Below are positions 47,509 through 57,658 of a DNA stretch of 64,000 nucleotides, in pieces. How positions within the stretch are numbered: the stretch's first letter is position 1; each line of letters starts with the position of its first letter. The DNA is from Pseudomonas tolaasii NCPPB 2192. GTDB lineage: Bacteria > Pseudomonadota > Gammaproteobacteria > Pseudomonadales > Pseudomonadaceae. The stretch spans positions 6,138,001 through 6,202,000 of the forward strand of contig NZ_PHHD01000001.1 of NCBI RefSeq assembly GCF_002813445.1, read 5' to 3'. The notes under the pieces were generated by a model. That model saw nothing but the letters and a program-made list of their open reading frames with translations. It was not told the DNA's origin and searched no databases. Made by a program: the position numbers and the translations under genes.

Positions 47509-48360
47509 ATGACCCACGTAATGGCATGCATTGATAACTCACAATCCTCATTGACGGTCTGCGATTACGCAGCATGGGCCTCGCAACGACTCAGCGCCCC
47601 CCTGACCTTGCTTCATGTGCTGGATAAGGAGAAATATCCTGCATCCGCTGACCTCAGCGGAAATATCGGTCTCGGTAGCAGAGAACATCTACTGGAAGAG
47701 TTGGCCACGCTGGATGCGCAGCGTGCAAAACTGGCCTTGGAGCATGGGCAGCATATGCTTGAAAAAGCTCGCGAGCGAACAGTCATCTGTGGCGCCATGT
47801 CACCTGATTTGAAGCAGCGCCATGGCCATCTCGTCGAGAGCCTGAGCGATCTCCAAGACGATATTCGATTACTGGTGATTGGAAGAGTCGGTGAGGACAG
47901 CACGCGCAGTGCCCAAAGTCTTGGCAGCCAGATTGAAGCGGTAGTCCGAACTATCCACCGCCCCATCCTGATTACAACCAGCCACTTCAGGAAACCTGAA
48001 ACGGTCATGGTGGCATTTGACGGCAGCGCTACAGGCCACAAGACCGTACAGATGCTTGCTTCAAGCCCGCTGTGCGAAGGCCTGCCAATTCATATCGTCA
48101 TGGTTGGTACGGACTCTGAAGAAAATCAGAACGAGCTGGAGAAAGCACGAGCCACACTTGCCTCTTTTGGCTCGCTGGTGCATGCCGAGATCCGCTCAGG
48201 CGAAGTAGAGTCGTTACTGCATGCGTATCAGGCAGAGCACGGCATTGACCTCTTGGTCATGGGGGCGTACGGGCACTCACGCATCAGGCAGTTTCTGGTA
48301 GGCAGCACGACCACGACGATGCTGCGTACATCCACCGTACCCGTATCGCTGCTTCGCTGA
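47509..48360 (+). CDS. Universal stress protein, tandem UspA domains
   Basis: 283 residues with two UspA domains. The first begins VMACIDNSQSSLTVCDYAAW. The second begins VMVAFDGSATGHKTV near residue 166 and ends with the nucleotide-binding pattern LVMGAYGHSRIRQFLVGSTT (G-2x-G-9x-G-S/T). Preceded by GGAG and coupled to the SulP gene. Cytoplasmic; may regulate the transporter. Confidence 0.9.
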   Translation: MTHVMACIDNSQSSLTVCDYAAWASQRLSAPLTLLHVLDKEKYPASADLSGNIGLGSREHLLEELATLDAQRAKLALEHGQHMLEKARERTVICGAMSPDLKQRHGHLVESLSDLQDDIRLLVIGRVGEDSTRSAQSLGSQIEAVVRTIHRPILITTSHFRKPETVMVAFDGSATGHKTVQMLASSPLCEGLPIHIVMVGTDSEENQNELEKARATLASFGSLVHAEIRSGEVESLLHAYQAEHGIDLLVMGAYGHSRIRQFLVGSTTTTMLRTSTVPVSLLR

Positions 48361-48451
48361 GCCAGTTCCACTGGCCAAAGTATTTCCAGGGCTGCGGAAA
48401 TACCGCGGCCACCCTGACGATGACTAACTGATTTTGTCGTAACGAGACCAC

Positions 48452-48905
48452 ATGCAACTCATAACTGAAATTGTTTACCCCCAGCTGAAATCCAAGCAGG
48501 ACAGAGTATTCCGTCGACATGCATCTCGCAGCATCGTGATGCGGGGTGAACAGATCCTGTTGCTGTTCACCAAGCGCTATAACGACTTCAGCTTTCCTAG
48601 AGGCAGCCTTGATGGTGACGAGGACATGTCACAGGCCTGAAGCGCGAGCGTGAGGAAGAGTTTGGTGCTCGTGAAATACAGGTGCTCCAGCGCTACGGTT
48701 AAATCGAGGATGTGCCGTCCTACTGGAAGCCACAGTACGATCTGATGCAAATGACCTCGGATTATTATCAATGCGAAGTAGCGCCCCCCCCCGCCAGAGC
48801 CCGTGAGAATGGAAAGCCACGAAATCGCTAATGGTATGCGGCCAGCATGGATCAGAGGCGCATACGAGCGAGGAATAATGGCGGTACATTCTGCCGCGGG
48901 GAAAC
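48452..48905 (+). pseudogene. Nudix hydrolase pseudogene
   Basis: The start MQLITEIVYPQLKSKQDRVF is normal and the Nudix box begins GSLDGDEDMSQA. A frameshift near 48637 then moves the reading to GLKREREEEFGAREIQVLQR. A TAA follows at 48698-48700, and the frame changes again at a run of nine C (48784-48792) before RMESHEIANGMRPAWI. Three lesions: certainly non-functional. It follows the stress protein gene by 91 bases. Confidence 0.85.
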
Positions 48906-49824
48906 CCTGAAAGTCATACAAAGTAAGCAACCTTAAATACCGAAACCATAATTATCCTGAAGTGGTACTATTAGTTACATCTAAAGATTGCTGATGCCTC
49001 ACTAAAACTATCTACTTTATGAATGCGGTTGAAAGCACACACTGAGATCGACCAGTCAAGCATCATTGTACGATTTTCCGTAAGGACAAAACGAATTGGG
49101 CCAGTTTATCTAAGTGCCTAGAGCTCCTAAAATGCTGCTTATAACATGAGGGAACGGTATCAGTAGCTAACATCAAGCCAATCACCGACCTGTAGTATAG
49201 TAAAAAAATCTGTGTATACCGATGCCGATTATACGGAAGTCGACAAGCAGGATGAGGATTTGACCGAACAGCTATCTGGGAGGACGGACGACACCGTAAC
49301 TATTCTAAATAGGGAGTGGAGCCTGGCCCCTAAAGCGAAGCGTAGTAGTGGGTGCTTGAGACATATACGCAAACTAAGAAAAAGCCCAAAAGTCGGTTTC
49401 GGGGTAAGGAGAAGGGTCAGGTCAGCCATATGAATGTGCGACTTTTCGGATTGACCTAACACGTTGATTGCGCCGTACATCCCATGAGTGGCAAGTAAGC
49501 AGCTGTTAGGCACAGGTAGTGGCGCCAGTAAACGCGCAAATCGCGCCGAAAAGTGGGGTGATAACCATGTACAGCCTATCGGACGCTTCAAATTGATAAC
49601 GCTCTGCGTTAGCGCGCTTAGGCTGAAACCGCGGATTTTATCGGAGCTCCCCTAGTTCCAAATATGGGCCTACGAAATCAAGGTGTGCAATCTAACTGCA
49701 AAGACTGGGTATTAGCGGTGTCTAAAATTCATTGAAGACGTTTGTTTGAAAACCGATACATTATCTAAAAATCAATAACGCACAGTAAAATGTTGGTACA
49801 TAACTGTTTTTTGGGGGATCCCTA
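48906..49824. other. Decayed region before the lipoprotein gene
   Basis: About 920 bases without a gene I can support. It contains the sequence related to 22737-22790 (at 49058-49112). The base composition becomes AT-richer from here on. Confidence 0.5.
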
Positions 49825-50499
49825 ATGAAACTAGGTACATTCTGCACACTAGCCATAATATGTATACTAACCGGTTGTTCAACTCCTGTCGCACCACCAG
49901 CAATTGTGCTACCAGATAATGTTCTGGGCATTTCTATGAACCGCACTAAAGAAGACTTCATACCGACTGGCGATCAGATTTCTATAGGAGTGATACTTAG
50001 CGAAAATACCCAAACCAATCTAACGTATCTACGACAATACCATAACAGCGCGGGTACTGGCTTCGGCAAGAATCTCCTAGTAGAGTCGATTCGTGACGCA
50101 TACATATCAACATCAGACCCTCGTCTGGCGGTAGACTGGCTAAAGGCCTCTCTTCGACGGGAGTTCGGCCAAGTGAAAGAATATCCGGATGTGCTGAGCC
50201 TAAAAGCAGCGAAACCCGATATTTTGGTAGTGGTCGACTTTCGTTTTCAACTTATCACCTCTCGAAACTCCGAGATTAAGGCGAATGTAGCGGCACATTT
50301 CTACGATAGAAGCTACAATCATCTCGGAACGGCAAAAGGAATTGATGAAAAAATACTCTCCCCGATTTGGGCAGGCAACAAACGCACCGAAGAAATTGTT
50401 TCTGACATTTATGAGCAAAAGAAGGTGCAAATCAGCGCACTACAAAAATTTGATCGTTCACTGAAAGACTTGTTAGCGCATAAGAGTGATAAGATCTAA
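49825..50499 (+). CDS. Predicted lipoprotein of unknown function
   Basis: 224 residues with a lipoprotein signal, MKLGTFCTLAIICILTG and lipobox cysteine at 18. A GGGGGA site precedes the ATG. The mature part is mixed alpha/beta with no motif I recognise (segments YLRQYHNSAGTGFGKNLL, DWLKASLRREFGQVKEY, PDILVVVDFRFQLI). It stands alone, in an AT-rich segment unlike the efflux operons, consistent with acquisition from elsewhere. Confidence 0.7.
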   Translation: MKLGTFCTLAIICILTGCSTPVAPPAIVLPDNVLGISMNRTKEDFIPTGDQISIGVILSENTQTNLTYLRQYHNSAGTGFGKNLLVESIRDAYISTSDPRLAVDWLKASLRREFGQVKEYPDVLSLKAAKPDILVVVDFRFQLITSRNSEIKANVAAHFYDRSYNHLGTAKGIDEKILSPIWAGNKRTEEIVSDIYEQKKVQISALQKFDRSLKDLLAHKSDKI

Positions 50500-50617
50500 A
50501 CAAATAGCGCCTTTTTTACACGAGCACGGTAAGTGCCTATTACTTCAAAAATATTGCAACGCTACGCCTTAACGGTTGAGAAGGATCGTTAAAACCACAA
50601 ACTCAAAAGATTCACTG

Positions 50618-51529
50618 TTAGCTCCAGCGACGCTCGAAATCATTCCTCAAAAAGTGGTCAGTTAAGGCATCAACGAAAACTCTGACCTTGTTAGGGAGGT
50701 ACTGCCGTGTCTGATAGGCGATATTCATAGTAAGGCGCGGCAAGTCCCAATCATTAAGTAATGTAATAAGCTCTCCCCTCTGAATATGATCATAAATAGC
50801 ATATTTTGGCTGTGCCAAGATACCCATTCCATGCAAAGCTGCATTAATGGCTATTTGGCCATCATTCGTACGCAACGAAGAGTTAACATTCACGATTACT
50901 TTTTGATTACCCTTTTCAAAAGGCAACTCATTGGGATTGTTCGCATAACTGTAAATTAACATTTTATGTTTGGTTAGATCCTCTGGTATAACAGGCATAC
51001 CATACGTAGAGAGATATTCTCGAGAGGCAGCAAGAACTCGTTTTGTTACAGCAAGCTTTCTGATGGTCAAATTGCTGTCTGCTTCAAATTCACGTGTACG
51101 AATTGCCAAATCCACATTATTTTCCACAACGTCTAAGTACTGATTAGCTGCGATAATATCGACACTAATATCTGGATAGGCTTTATTAAACTCAGGTAAA
51201 AGCGGCTCAATATGCAACAAGCAAAAAGAAAGGGACGCAGTGATTCTTAATGTTCCACGAGGATTACCAACCGCATCCTTTGCAACTGCTTCAGCCTCGC
51301 CTAGGTCGGACAAAACGTCCTTGCAACGACGATAAAATTCCATACCGACCTCTGTCAACGCAAGGGAGCGAGTGGTGCGATGTACCAGGCGCACTCCGAG
51401 CCGCGTCTCAAGCATGCTTAGGTGGCGGCTAGCACTGGATACCGGTAGGCCCAGGACGTCAGCAGCACGACTAATGCTTGCTGCCTCTGCCACGCGTACA
51501 AAAAGTTCAATTTCGCGAAAACGGTCCAT
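50618..51529 (-). CDS. LysR-family regulator, divergent from the MFS transporter
   Basis: 303 residues with an N-terminal winged helix (ELFVRVAEAASISRAADVLG ... LVHRTTRSLALTEVG) and a CrgA-type effector domain. The gap of 149 bases to the divergent MFS gene is the likely operator. It is a close paralogue of the LysR at 55682-56596, sharing RTNDGQIAI/ETNDGQIVR and ILAQPKY/ILVQPKY; the two enclose the hydroxyquinol genes. Confidence 0.88.
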   Translation of the reverse strand: MDRFREIELFVRVAEAASISRAADVLGLPVSSASRHLSMLETRLGVRLVHRTTRSLALTEVGMEFYRRCKDVLSDLGEAEAVAKDAVGNPRGTLRITASLSFCLLHIEPLLPEFNKAYPDISVDIIAANQYLDVVENNVDLAIRTREFEADSNLTIRKLAVTKRVLAASREYLSTYGMPVIPEDLTKHKMLIYSYANNPNELPFEKGNQKVIVNVNSSLRTNDGQIAINAALHGMGILAQPKYAIYDHIQRGELITLLNDWDLPRLTMNIAYQTRQYLPNKVRVFVDALTDHFLRNDFERRWS

Positions 51530-51678
51530 GCCAGTATTCCACTGAGTAGAAAGGTGTTTGCCAGAACTCTGTCTGTTTCTGCGTGTTTAGAAAGAATAAC
51601 ATTGCGGTGCGCCTTGCAAAAGAGCTACTCGCGAGTCATTGCAAATGATGTATCTTACAAAAATTACAGGAGGCAACA

Positions 51679-52863
51679 ATGATATGCGTTAAGCACCATG
51701 TGCTCATCGGAGGCTTTCTGAGCTATATGTTCGATGCATTAGAGATAGTTATACTGGCCATTGCGCTACCTTCAATCATAATCGATACAGGGATATCGCG
51801 GACAGACGCGGGGCTGCTAGTAACAGCTACTTTATTAGGGATAGGCCTGAGTAGCGTTACAGTCGGATGGATGTCAGATAAATTTGGAAGAAGGCGAGCC
51901 CTCCTGTCATCGTTAACCTTCTTTGGATTATGCACCTGCATTATGGCAGAGCTTCACTCCTGGGAACAAATGTTAGTGCTAAGGTTCGCCGCAGGACTCG
52001 GGCTCGGTGGTGTCTGGAGCATTGTGTCCGCTTACATCTCCGAAACCTGGCCAAAGGAGAAACAGGCTAGAGCCACGTCGTTAGTGTTGAGTTCATTCCC
52101 TCTAGGCGCCGGGTTTGCCGCAGTGCTCTCAGCGCTTATTTTACCTGATTACGGCTGGAGAGCACTGTTCTTCACCTGCGGTGTTTCTACGATCATTCCA
52201 ATCATATACGTTTTCTATTTTGTACCAGAATCGCCAAAATGGATTTCCGAGCGTGACGTTACTGCGACCGTTGAAAACACTTCTGGACCACTTGAGATTT
52301 TCAGTGGAAATTTTTTGCGCCAGACAATGTTCGCCACGTTATCAGCATCATCTTCACTCCTCGCGTACTGGGGGGTAACATCTTGGTTACCAACCTACTT
52401 GGCAACAGAGCGAGGCTTTGATCTCAAATCAATGTCGGGATATTTATTTGTATTGAACGCATCCACATTCATAGGTTATTTGATTTTTGGTTTTTTTGCA
52501 GACCGTTATGGAAAGCGTTTATTAGTCGTGCTTTCTCTGCTCGCGACCGCCATGGTTCTTCCATTCTTTGCGTATGCTGAAGATCGAGCGACCCTCATGG
52601 CGCTAGGAGTTACTTACGCTTTCTTTCTAGTGTTCCCAGGGCTTTATGGCTCCTACTTTGCGTCACTATATCCGATTCATATCAGAACGACTGGTGCAGG
52701 ATTTTGTTTCAACATAGGTCGTGGCATTTCAGCGCTGGCACCGTTTGCGCTGGGTTCTCTTTCGAACCAGATCGGCTTTTCATTGGCACTTTGCCTATGT
52801 GCGGCGCTTTACTGCGCCGGAGCAATTTTCGCGTTTTTTTTGCCCAGCAAGCCAAGCTGGTAA
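51679..52863 (+). CDS. MFS transporter, aromatic-acid:H+ symporter type
   Basis: 394 residues, 12 membrane segments. The loop motif GWMSDKFGRRRAL (~residues 64-76) and its second-half copy FFADRYGKRLLV are those of the AAHS/sugar-porter-like branch. RBS AGGAGG precedes the ATG. First of a rightward group with maleylacetate reductase and FMN reductase, so it probably imports the aromatic substrate of this pathway. Confidence 0.83.
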   Translation: MICVKHHVLIGGFLSYMFDALEIVILAIALPSIIIDTGISRTDAGLLVTATLLGIGLSSVTVGWMSDKFGRRRALLSSLTFFGLCTCIMAELHSWEQMLVLRFAAGLGLGGVWSIVSAYISETWPKEKQARATSLVLSSFPLGAGFAAVLSALILPDYGWRALFFTCGVSTIIPIIYVFYFVPESPKWISERDVTATVENTSGPLEIFSGNFLRQTMFATLSASSSLLAYWGVTSWLPTYLATERGFDLKSMSGYLFVLNASTFIGYLIFGFFADRYGKRLLVVLSLLATAMVLPFFAYAEDRATLMALGVTYAFFLVFPGLYGSYFASLYPIHIRTTGAGFCFNIGRGISALAPFALGSLSNQIGFSLALCLCAALYCAGAIFAFFLPSKPSW

Positions 52864-53068
52864 ACCGAAGAGCTCTATAAATCAATTAAATTTACGAAAC
52901 CCCATAATGCAGCTAAAACCGGTCCGTTTACCGTCAATGGGAACACAAACGAATTTAACGTCCACTTATTTAGTCTGTTCAAAACGATAATTTTTTTGCA
53001 AATCATCCGCAGGCTGATCAAGAATTAACGAGCTTTCAGCTCCCCAAAACAATACTAAGGATTCAGCG

Positions 53069-54199
53069 ATGAAAAAAAATAGTAACTCAAACTATGAAAG
53101 TACGTTATTAGAAAATTTTACATATGCAACGTTTCCACAACGTGTTCTATTCGGTGCTGGACGCTTAAGCGAACTCCGCGCAGAAATCGATGTTTTAGGG
53201 TTTACACGTCCGTTACTCATTAGCACACCTCGCCAGAGGCCACTGGCCGAAATGGTGAGTGTAATCCTCGGAGCCCAAAGGGTGGCAGGTATCTTTGACC
53301 GCGCGGCAATGCACGTTCCCCTCGAATTAGTGCGTGAGGCATGTGCGTTAGTGAAAAGAATAGGAGCTGATGGTCTAATCACCATCGGTGGCGGTTCTAC
53401 CATAGGTTTGGGAAAAGCCATTGCCCGTGAGTTAGGCATTCCAACGGTAGCGATTCCCACAACGTATTCAGGGTCGGAAATGACCGCGATATACGGTATA
53501 ACTGAGGCTGGGATAAAAAAAACTGGCACAGATCCAAAAGTATTACCTCGGACCGTTTTGTACGACGCTGATTTGACTTTAGAGTTACCGATAGACATTA
53601 GCATCACCAGCGCCTTAAACGCTATTGCTCACGGCGCTGAGGGTCTGTATGCCAAAAATCGAAATCCAGTCACGAATATAATGGCTGAAGCGGGTATAGC
53701 CGCTCTGGCTCGCGCAATTCCCAAATTCCGCAAAAATGATGGCAACTTCTGCAGCACTGGTGAAATGAGAGTTGCACGTTCCGATGCACTCTATGGGGCT
53801 TGGTTATGCGGGGGTGTACTCGGCAGTGTGACAATGGCCCTCCACCACAAACTGTGTCATACCCTCGGTGGCAGTTTTAACTTACCACATGCTGAAGTTC
53901 ATTCCGTCATTCTGCCACACGCACTCACCTATAACGCAGAAGCCGCGCCAGAGGCGATGGAAATTATCGCACGGGCCATCGGCACCGAAAGTGCCCCTGC
54001 CGGAATATACGATTTAGCTTCAAAAAACGGCGCGCCAACATCACTTCGGGATATTGGCATGCATGAATCAAATCTTTCACTGGCTTGCGAGCTAGTTCTG
54101 AGTAATCAATATCCGAATCCACGCCGCCTCGAAGCCGAACCAATACACCGGCTACTCCGCGACGCATTTGAAGGTAACGCACCCTCTCCTACTACATGA
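53069..54199 (+). CDS. Maleylacetate reductase
   Basis: 376 residues of the iron-alcohol-dehydrogenase-like family. It reduces maleylacetate to 3-oxoadipate with NAD(P)H, the step after hydroxyquinol ring cleavage. The N-terminus RVLFGAGRLSEL is diagnostic. Nucleotide-binding GGGS is at 107-110 and TTYSGSE at 131-137. The His-rich active-site region is complete (MALHHKLCHTLGGSFNLPHAEVH is seen from ~251, split here as ALHHKLCHTLGG and FNLPHAEVH). A degraded second copy lies at 62124-63252. Confidence 0.92.
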   Translation: MKKNSNSNYESTLLENFTYATFPQRVLFGAGRLSELRAEIDVLGFTRPLLISTPRQRPLAEMVSVILGAQRVAGIFDRAAMHVPLELVREACALVKRIGADGLITIGGGSTIGLGKAIARELGIPTVAIPTTYSGSEMTAIYGITEAGIKKTGTDPKVLPRTVLYDADLTLELPIDISITSALNAIAHGAEGLYAKNRNPVTNIMAEAGIAALARAIPKFRKNDGNFCSTGEMRVARSDALYGAWLCGGVLGSVTMALHHKLCHTLGGSFNLPHAEVHSVILPHALTYNAEAAPEAMEIIARAIGTESAPAGIYDLASKNGAPTSLRDIGMHESNLSLACELVLSNQYPNPRRLEAEPIHRLLRDAFEGNAPSPTT

Positions 54200-54293
54200 T
54201 GACGAACATAAAACATCAAGAATAATTCGAAATACTCAGCGTAGAATCCTCACCCAAAACTAGTGCTTCAACCACCGAAAAAGGTAATACAAA

Positions 54294-54857
54294 ATGAGCC
54301 GTATTTATTCTATCGCGATTTTAATTGGAAGCTTAAGAAGAGACTCTACTAATCGAAAGATTGCTACCGCACTTAATGAACTGACAGCCGGAAAACTGAC
54401 CCTCAACATCGTGGAAATCGGAGACCTGCCACTCTACAACCAAGATTTAGATGGAGATATTCCACCACCCTCTTACACATCATTTCGAAATGCACTGTAT
54501 AACGCTGATGGCTTCTTGTTCATAACGCCGGAATATAATCGATCAATACCAGGAGCGTTAAAAAACGCTATTGATGTAGGATCACGGCCTTACGGCAAAA
54601 GTGCGTGGGGTGCCGCAAAACCCGCTGCCATCATTACTACTTCGCCTGGTCAAATCGGTGGGTTCGGAGCGAATCATCATCTTCGCCAGTGCTTCGTTTT
54701 TCTTAACCTACTATGTATGCAGCAACCCGAGGCCTATCTAGGTAATGCAGGTAGTTTCTTCGATGAACACGGAATCCTGAATGAAAACATCAAGTCCTTT
54801 TTACAAAACATAATGGACGCTTTTTTCACTCATATCGAGTCCTCTTTAAATTCATAA
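54294..54857 (+). CDS. NAD(P)H-dependent FMN reductase
   Basis: 187 residues of flavodoxin-like fold. GSLRRDSTNRKIA (12-24) and TPEYNRSIPGALKNAIDV (~80-97) are the hallmark FMN-binding motifs. Such enzymes supply reduced flavin to two-component monooxygenases that hydroxylate phenols. The matching oxygenase gene is not in the window, so either it was lost or it lies elsewhere. 94 bases after the maleylacetate reductase gene, same strand. Confidence 0.88.
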   Translation: MSRIYSIAILIGSLRRDSTNRKIATALNELTAGKLTLNIVEIGDLPLYNQDLDGDIPPPSYTSFRNALYNADGFLFITPEYNRSIPGALKNAIDVGSRPYGKSAWGAAKPAAIITTSPGQIGGFGANHHLRQCFVFLNLLCMQQPEAYLGNAGSFFDEHGILNENIKSFLQNIMDAFFTHIESSLNS

Positions 54858-55152
54858 TATGCCGCGAAAACATCCCTAACACGCGACACTTAAGGGCGAT
54901 AGTACCACAAACATCTGACTGACTTACCCTCTTCAACTCATGAAATTCTGTGGACACCAAAGTCGCCCTTAATTACACGCAACGCTTAAAAGCTATACAC
55001 TTAAAAGCCTAGAGCACGAAACACAACGCACGTAAAAGAGATCACATCACAATCAGCTTTCAAATTAAAAATTGGATACTTCATATTTTTTGAGTCAACA
55101 CATCAACCCTGCCCCCCTTCCCTTACCACAAACTTAAGATTTGAGGATTATC
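54858..55152. other. AT-rich gap, nothing recognised
   Basis: Just under 300 bases without an open frame of note. The strength of the AT bias suggests a promoter region for the gene at 55153. Confidence 0.4.
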
Positions 55153-55551
55153 ATGAACACTACTGAACAAATCGAGTCAACTATTCGCGCTTTGGAAAAT
55201 AAGCGCTATGATGCAGTAATGAACAAAAATCTTGAGGAGCTCGCCAAACTTGCACATCCAAAACTTTCCTACGCTCATTCTTCTGGCGGAGTAGACACTT
55301 TAGAAGAATACCTTCAAAAAATTAACACAGGCTTCTATGTATACAAAAAAATCGAACATCCAATTGATTCTTTTACCATCCTAAACAATATAGTATTGGT
55401 TCGCGGAGAAATGAATGGAGAGATAATTGTAGGGGGTGAAAAGAAAACTCTAAAAAATAAAACACTGACTGTATGGGTATATATAGCTGAAGAGTGGAGG
55501 TTCCTTTCATACCAACCTACGCCAACTATCCGAATGCCATTCATATCATAA
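55153..55551 (+). CDS. NTF2-like (DUF4440/SnoaL-type) protein
   Basis: 132 residues with the NTF2-like pattern: N-terminal helices (QIESTIRALENKRYDAVMNK), then LEELAKLAHPKLSYAHSSGG and a curved beta-sheet ending EEWRFLSYQPTPTIR. GAGG is 7 bases before ATG 55153, which I prefer to the in-frame TTG at 55141. Members of the family are small hydratases, isomerases or binding proteins; the reaction here is unknown but the gene sits within the aromatic cluster. Confidence 0.75.
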   Translation: MNTTEQIESTIRALENKRYDAVMNKNLEELAKLAHPKLSYAHSSGGVDTLEEYLQKINTGFYVYKKIEHPIDSFTILNNIVLVRGEMNGEIIVGGEKKTLKNKTLTVWVYIAEEWRFLSYQPTPTIRMPFIS

Positions 55552-55681
55552 ACAACTCCCGAGCCACATTATGATACTTTTTTAGACTTTATGGCGATGG
55601 ACACACGCTCATACCCATTGCCATATTTAATATAACCCACCTAATTGCAAATTTTAGCGGCGAGAGAGAGCCGATCTTCAC

Positions 55682-56596
55682 TCAGCGCATCCAATAACGC
55701 TCGTAGCGTTCTTTTTGAAATCTATTTGCCAGAAACTCAATAAACAACCTCGTTTTTGCAGGCATATAACGCCGCTCTTGAAAGGCTATATTTATAGTCA
55801 ACGTGGGAAGACTCCAGTCGTCCAGCACCGGAATTAAACGTCCTGCTATTAAATCGTCATGAACTATATATTTCGGCTGCACGAGGATGCCCGCACCAAA
55901 AATTGCCGCGGATCGTACAATCTGGCCATCGTTAGTTTCTAGAGTCGGATCTATCTTTATAGACTTGCTCACCCCTTCTTTCGAAAAATTCAAAATCCGA
56001 GGTTGATATGCATGGTTATATAAGAGCATATTGTGATTGTACAGATCTTCCACATCCGTAGGAGCACCTCGACTTCTTAGGTAGTCAGGGGAGGCGGCAA
56101 GTATTCGGCGAGTATGTGCTAAACGTCGAATAGTTATGTTTGAGTCTATCTCAAACTCCCTTATCCTTATAGCCAAATCAATACCACTATCGATGATATC
56201 GCAATAATGATTCTCCCCAAGAATTTTAACATTTATTTTTGGATAAGCCCTTTTAAATTCAACCAACAGTGGTGAAATATGAAGCACCGCGAAAGAAATT
56301 GATGACGTAATTGTTAAAGTACCCATTGGCTCAGCTAACGAAGTAGTGAGAGACGCCTCAGCATCACGAAGTTGACCTAGCAGGCTCTTACAGTGACTGT
56401 AAAACTCATGCCCTGCCGGAGTAAGCGATAATCTTCGCGTATTCCGTTCTATTAGCCTCACACTTAAACGTTTTTCCAGTGCGGCGAGGTGACGCGTAGC
56501 TGACGCTGTAGATATATCAAGCAACTCTGCAGCTTTACTCAACGTACCCAGTTCTGCAGTATGAACGAGTACTTCGAGTTCAGTTAGTCGATCCAT
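55682..56596 (-). CDS. LysR-family regulator, divergent from hydroxyquinol dioxygenase
   Basis: 304 residues, winged helix at the N-terminus (LVHTAELGTLSKAAELLDIS). 189 bases separate it from the divergent dioxygenase gene, the likely target. Paralogous to the LysR at 50618-51529. Effector probably an aromatic pathway intermediate, by position. Confidence 0.88.
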   Translation of the reverse strand: MDRLTELEVLVHTAELGTLSKAAELLDISTASATRHLAALEKRLSVRLIERNTRRLSLTPAGHEFYSHCKSLLGQLRDAEASLTTSLAEPMGTLTITSSISFAVLHISPLLVEFKRAYPKINVKILGENHYCDIIDSGIDLAIRIREFEIDSNITIRRLAHTRRILAASPDYLRSRGAPTDVEDLYNHNMLLYNHAYQPRILNFSKEGVSKSIKIDPTLETNDGQIVRSAAIFGAGILVQPKYIVHDDLIAGRLIPVLDDWSLPTLTINIAFQERRYMPAKTRLFIEFLANRFQKERYERYWMR

Positions 56597-56785
56597 ATCT
56601 TGACTCCTTACAGACGGCTTGCTGCTTCAGATGTGAAATTGACAATTTCGATTTTACTATTTTATTTGCGTGATGGACACTATAATTTATTAGAGCTTTT
56701 TCAAACTGCTTTTCCGATAAAACATTATTTACCCACCGAAACGACGAATCAGCAATTTAACAAAAATATTAGTAGGAGTGGCCTC

Positions 56786-57658
56786 ATGCGAAACCTAGAT
56801 GAACAAACCATCACCCAAGCTGTGCTTGCGCGTAATGCAAGCACTGAAGATCACCGCCTTCATCAAGTGATGACTAGCTTAGTTCAGCATATGCATTCTT
56901 TCGCAAGAGAGGTTAATCTTACTGAGGGTGAATGGCTTAAAGGTATAGAGTTTCTCACTGCGATAGGCAAGATATGCTCCCCCACAAGGCAAGAATTTAT
57001 TTTGCTTTCCGACACTCTAGGTCTCTCCACGCTAGTCGTCGCTCAGAATCATAAAAAGCCAGAAGGCTGTACTGAGGCAACGGTATTTGGCCCTTTCCAT
57101 GTCACTGGCGCCCCCCGCTATGAACTCGGTGCTGATATCAGCAACGGAATGCCAGGTACTTCTTGGTGGGTCAGCGGAGTGATTCGGAATCTAGATAACG
57201 AGCCAATCCCTTATGCGGAGTTAGAGGTTTGGCAGGCAGACGATCTTGGATTCTATGATGTACAAAACGTTGAATTTACGGAATATCAAGGCCGTGCAGT
57301 ATTGCGTGCTGACGCTCAAGGAGCCTACCGATTTCGGACCATAGTTCCTAACGCCTACCCGATTCCGCATGATGGTCCAGTTGGAGTAATGTTAAAAGCT
57401 CTGAATCGTCATCCTTGGAGGCCTGCCCATTTGCATTTTATGATTTCGGCTAAAGGTTATGAGCGTTTAGTGACGCATGTGTTTCGCGAATCCGGTGAAT
57501 ACTTAGACTCTGATGCTGTTTTCGGTGTCCGTTCATCCCTCATTGCCGAGTGGCAATACCATGGCACGGGAGTAACGCCCGATGGTCGAAACTCTGACAC
57601 CCCCTATTACACTTTAGAATTTGATTTTGTACTCAATGCGACAGGCCTAGAACAGTGA
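56786..57658 (+). CDS. Hydroxyquinol 1,2-dioxygenase (intradiol)
   Basis: The start is ATG 56786, with AGGAG 8 bases upstream; an upstream frame to 56600 is AT-rich non-coding-like sequence. The 290-residue length fits hydroxyquinol dioxygenases. Iron ligands Y157, Y191, H215 and H217 are present (GFYDV, NAYPIP, RPAHLHFMI), with the intradiol signature WWVSGVIRNLDNEPIPYAEL (127-146). It cleaves 1,2,4-trihydroxybenzene to maleylacetate, the substrate of the reductase at 53069. Catechol dioxygenases are close relatives; the presence of maleylacetate reductase favours hydroxyquinol. Confidence 0.9.
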   Translation: MRNLDEQTITQAVLARNASTEDHRLHQVMTSLVQHMHSFAREVNLTEGEWLKGIEFLTAIGKICSPTRQEFILLSDTLGLSTLVVAQNHKKPEGCTEATVFGPFHVTGAPRYELGADISNGMPGTSWWVSGVIRNLDNEPIPYAELEVWQADDLGFYDVQNVEFTEYQGRAVLRADAQGAYRFRTIVPNAYPIPHDGPVGVMLKALNRHPWRPAHLHFMISAKGYERLVTHVFRESGEYLDSDAVFGVRSSLIAEWQYHGTGVTPDGRNSDTPYYTLEFDFVLNATGLEQ

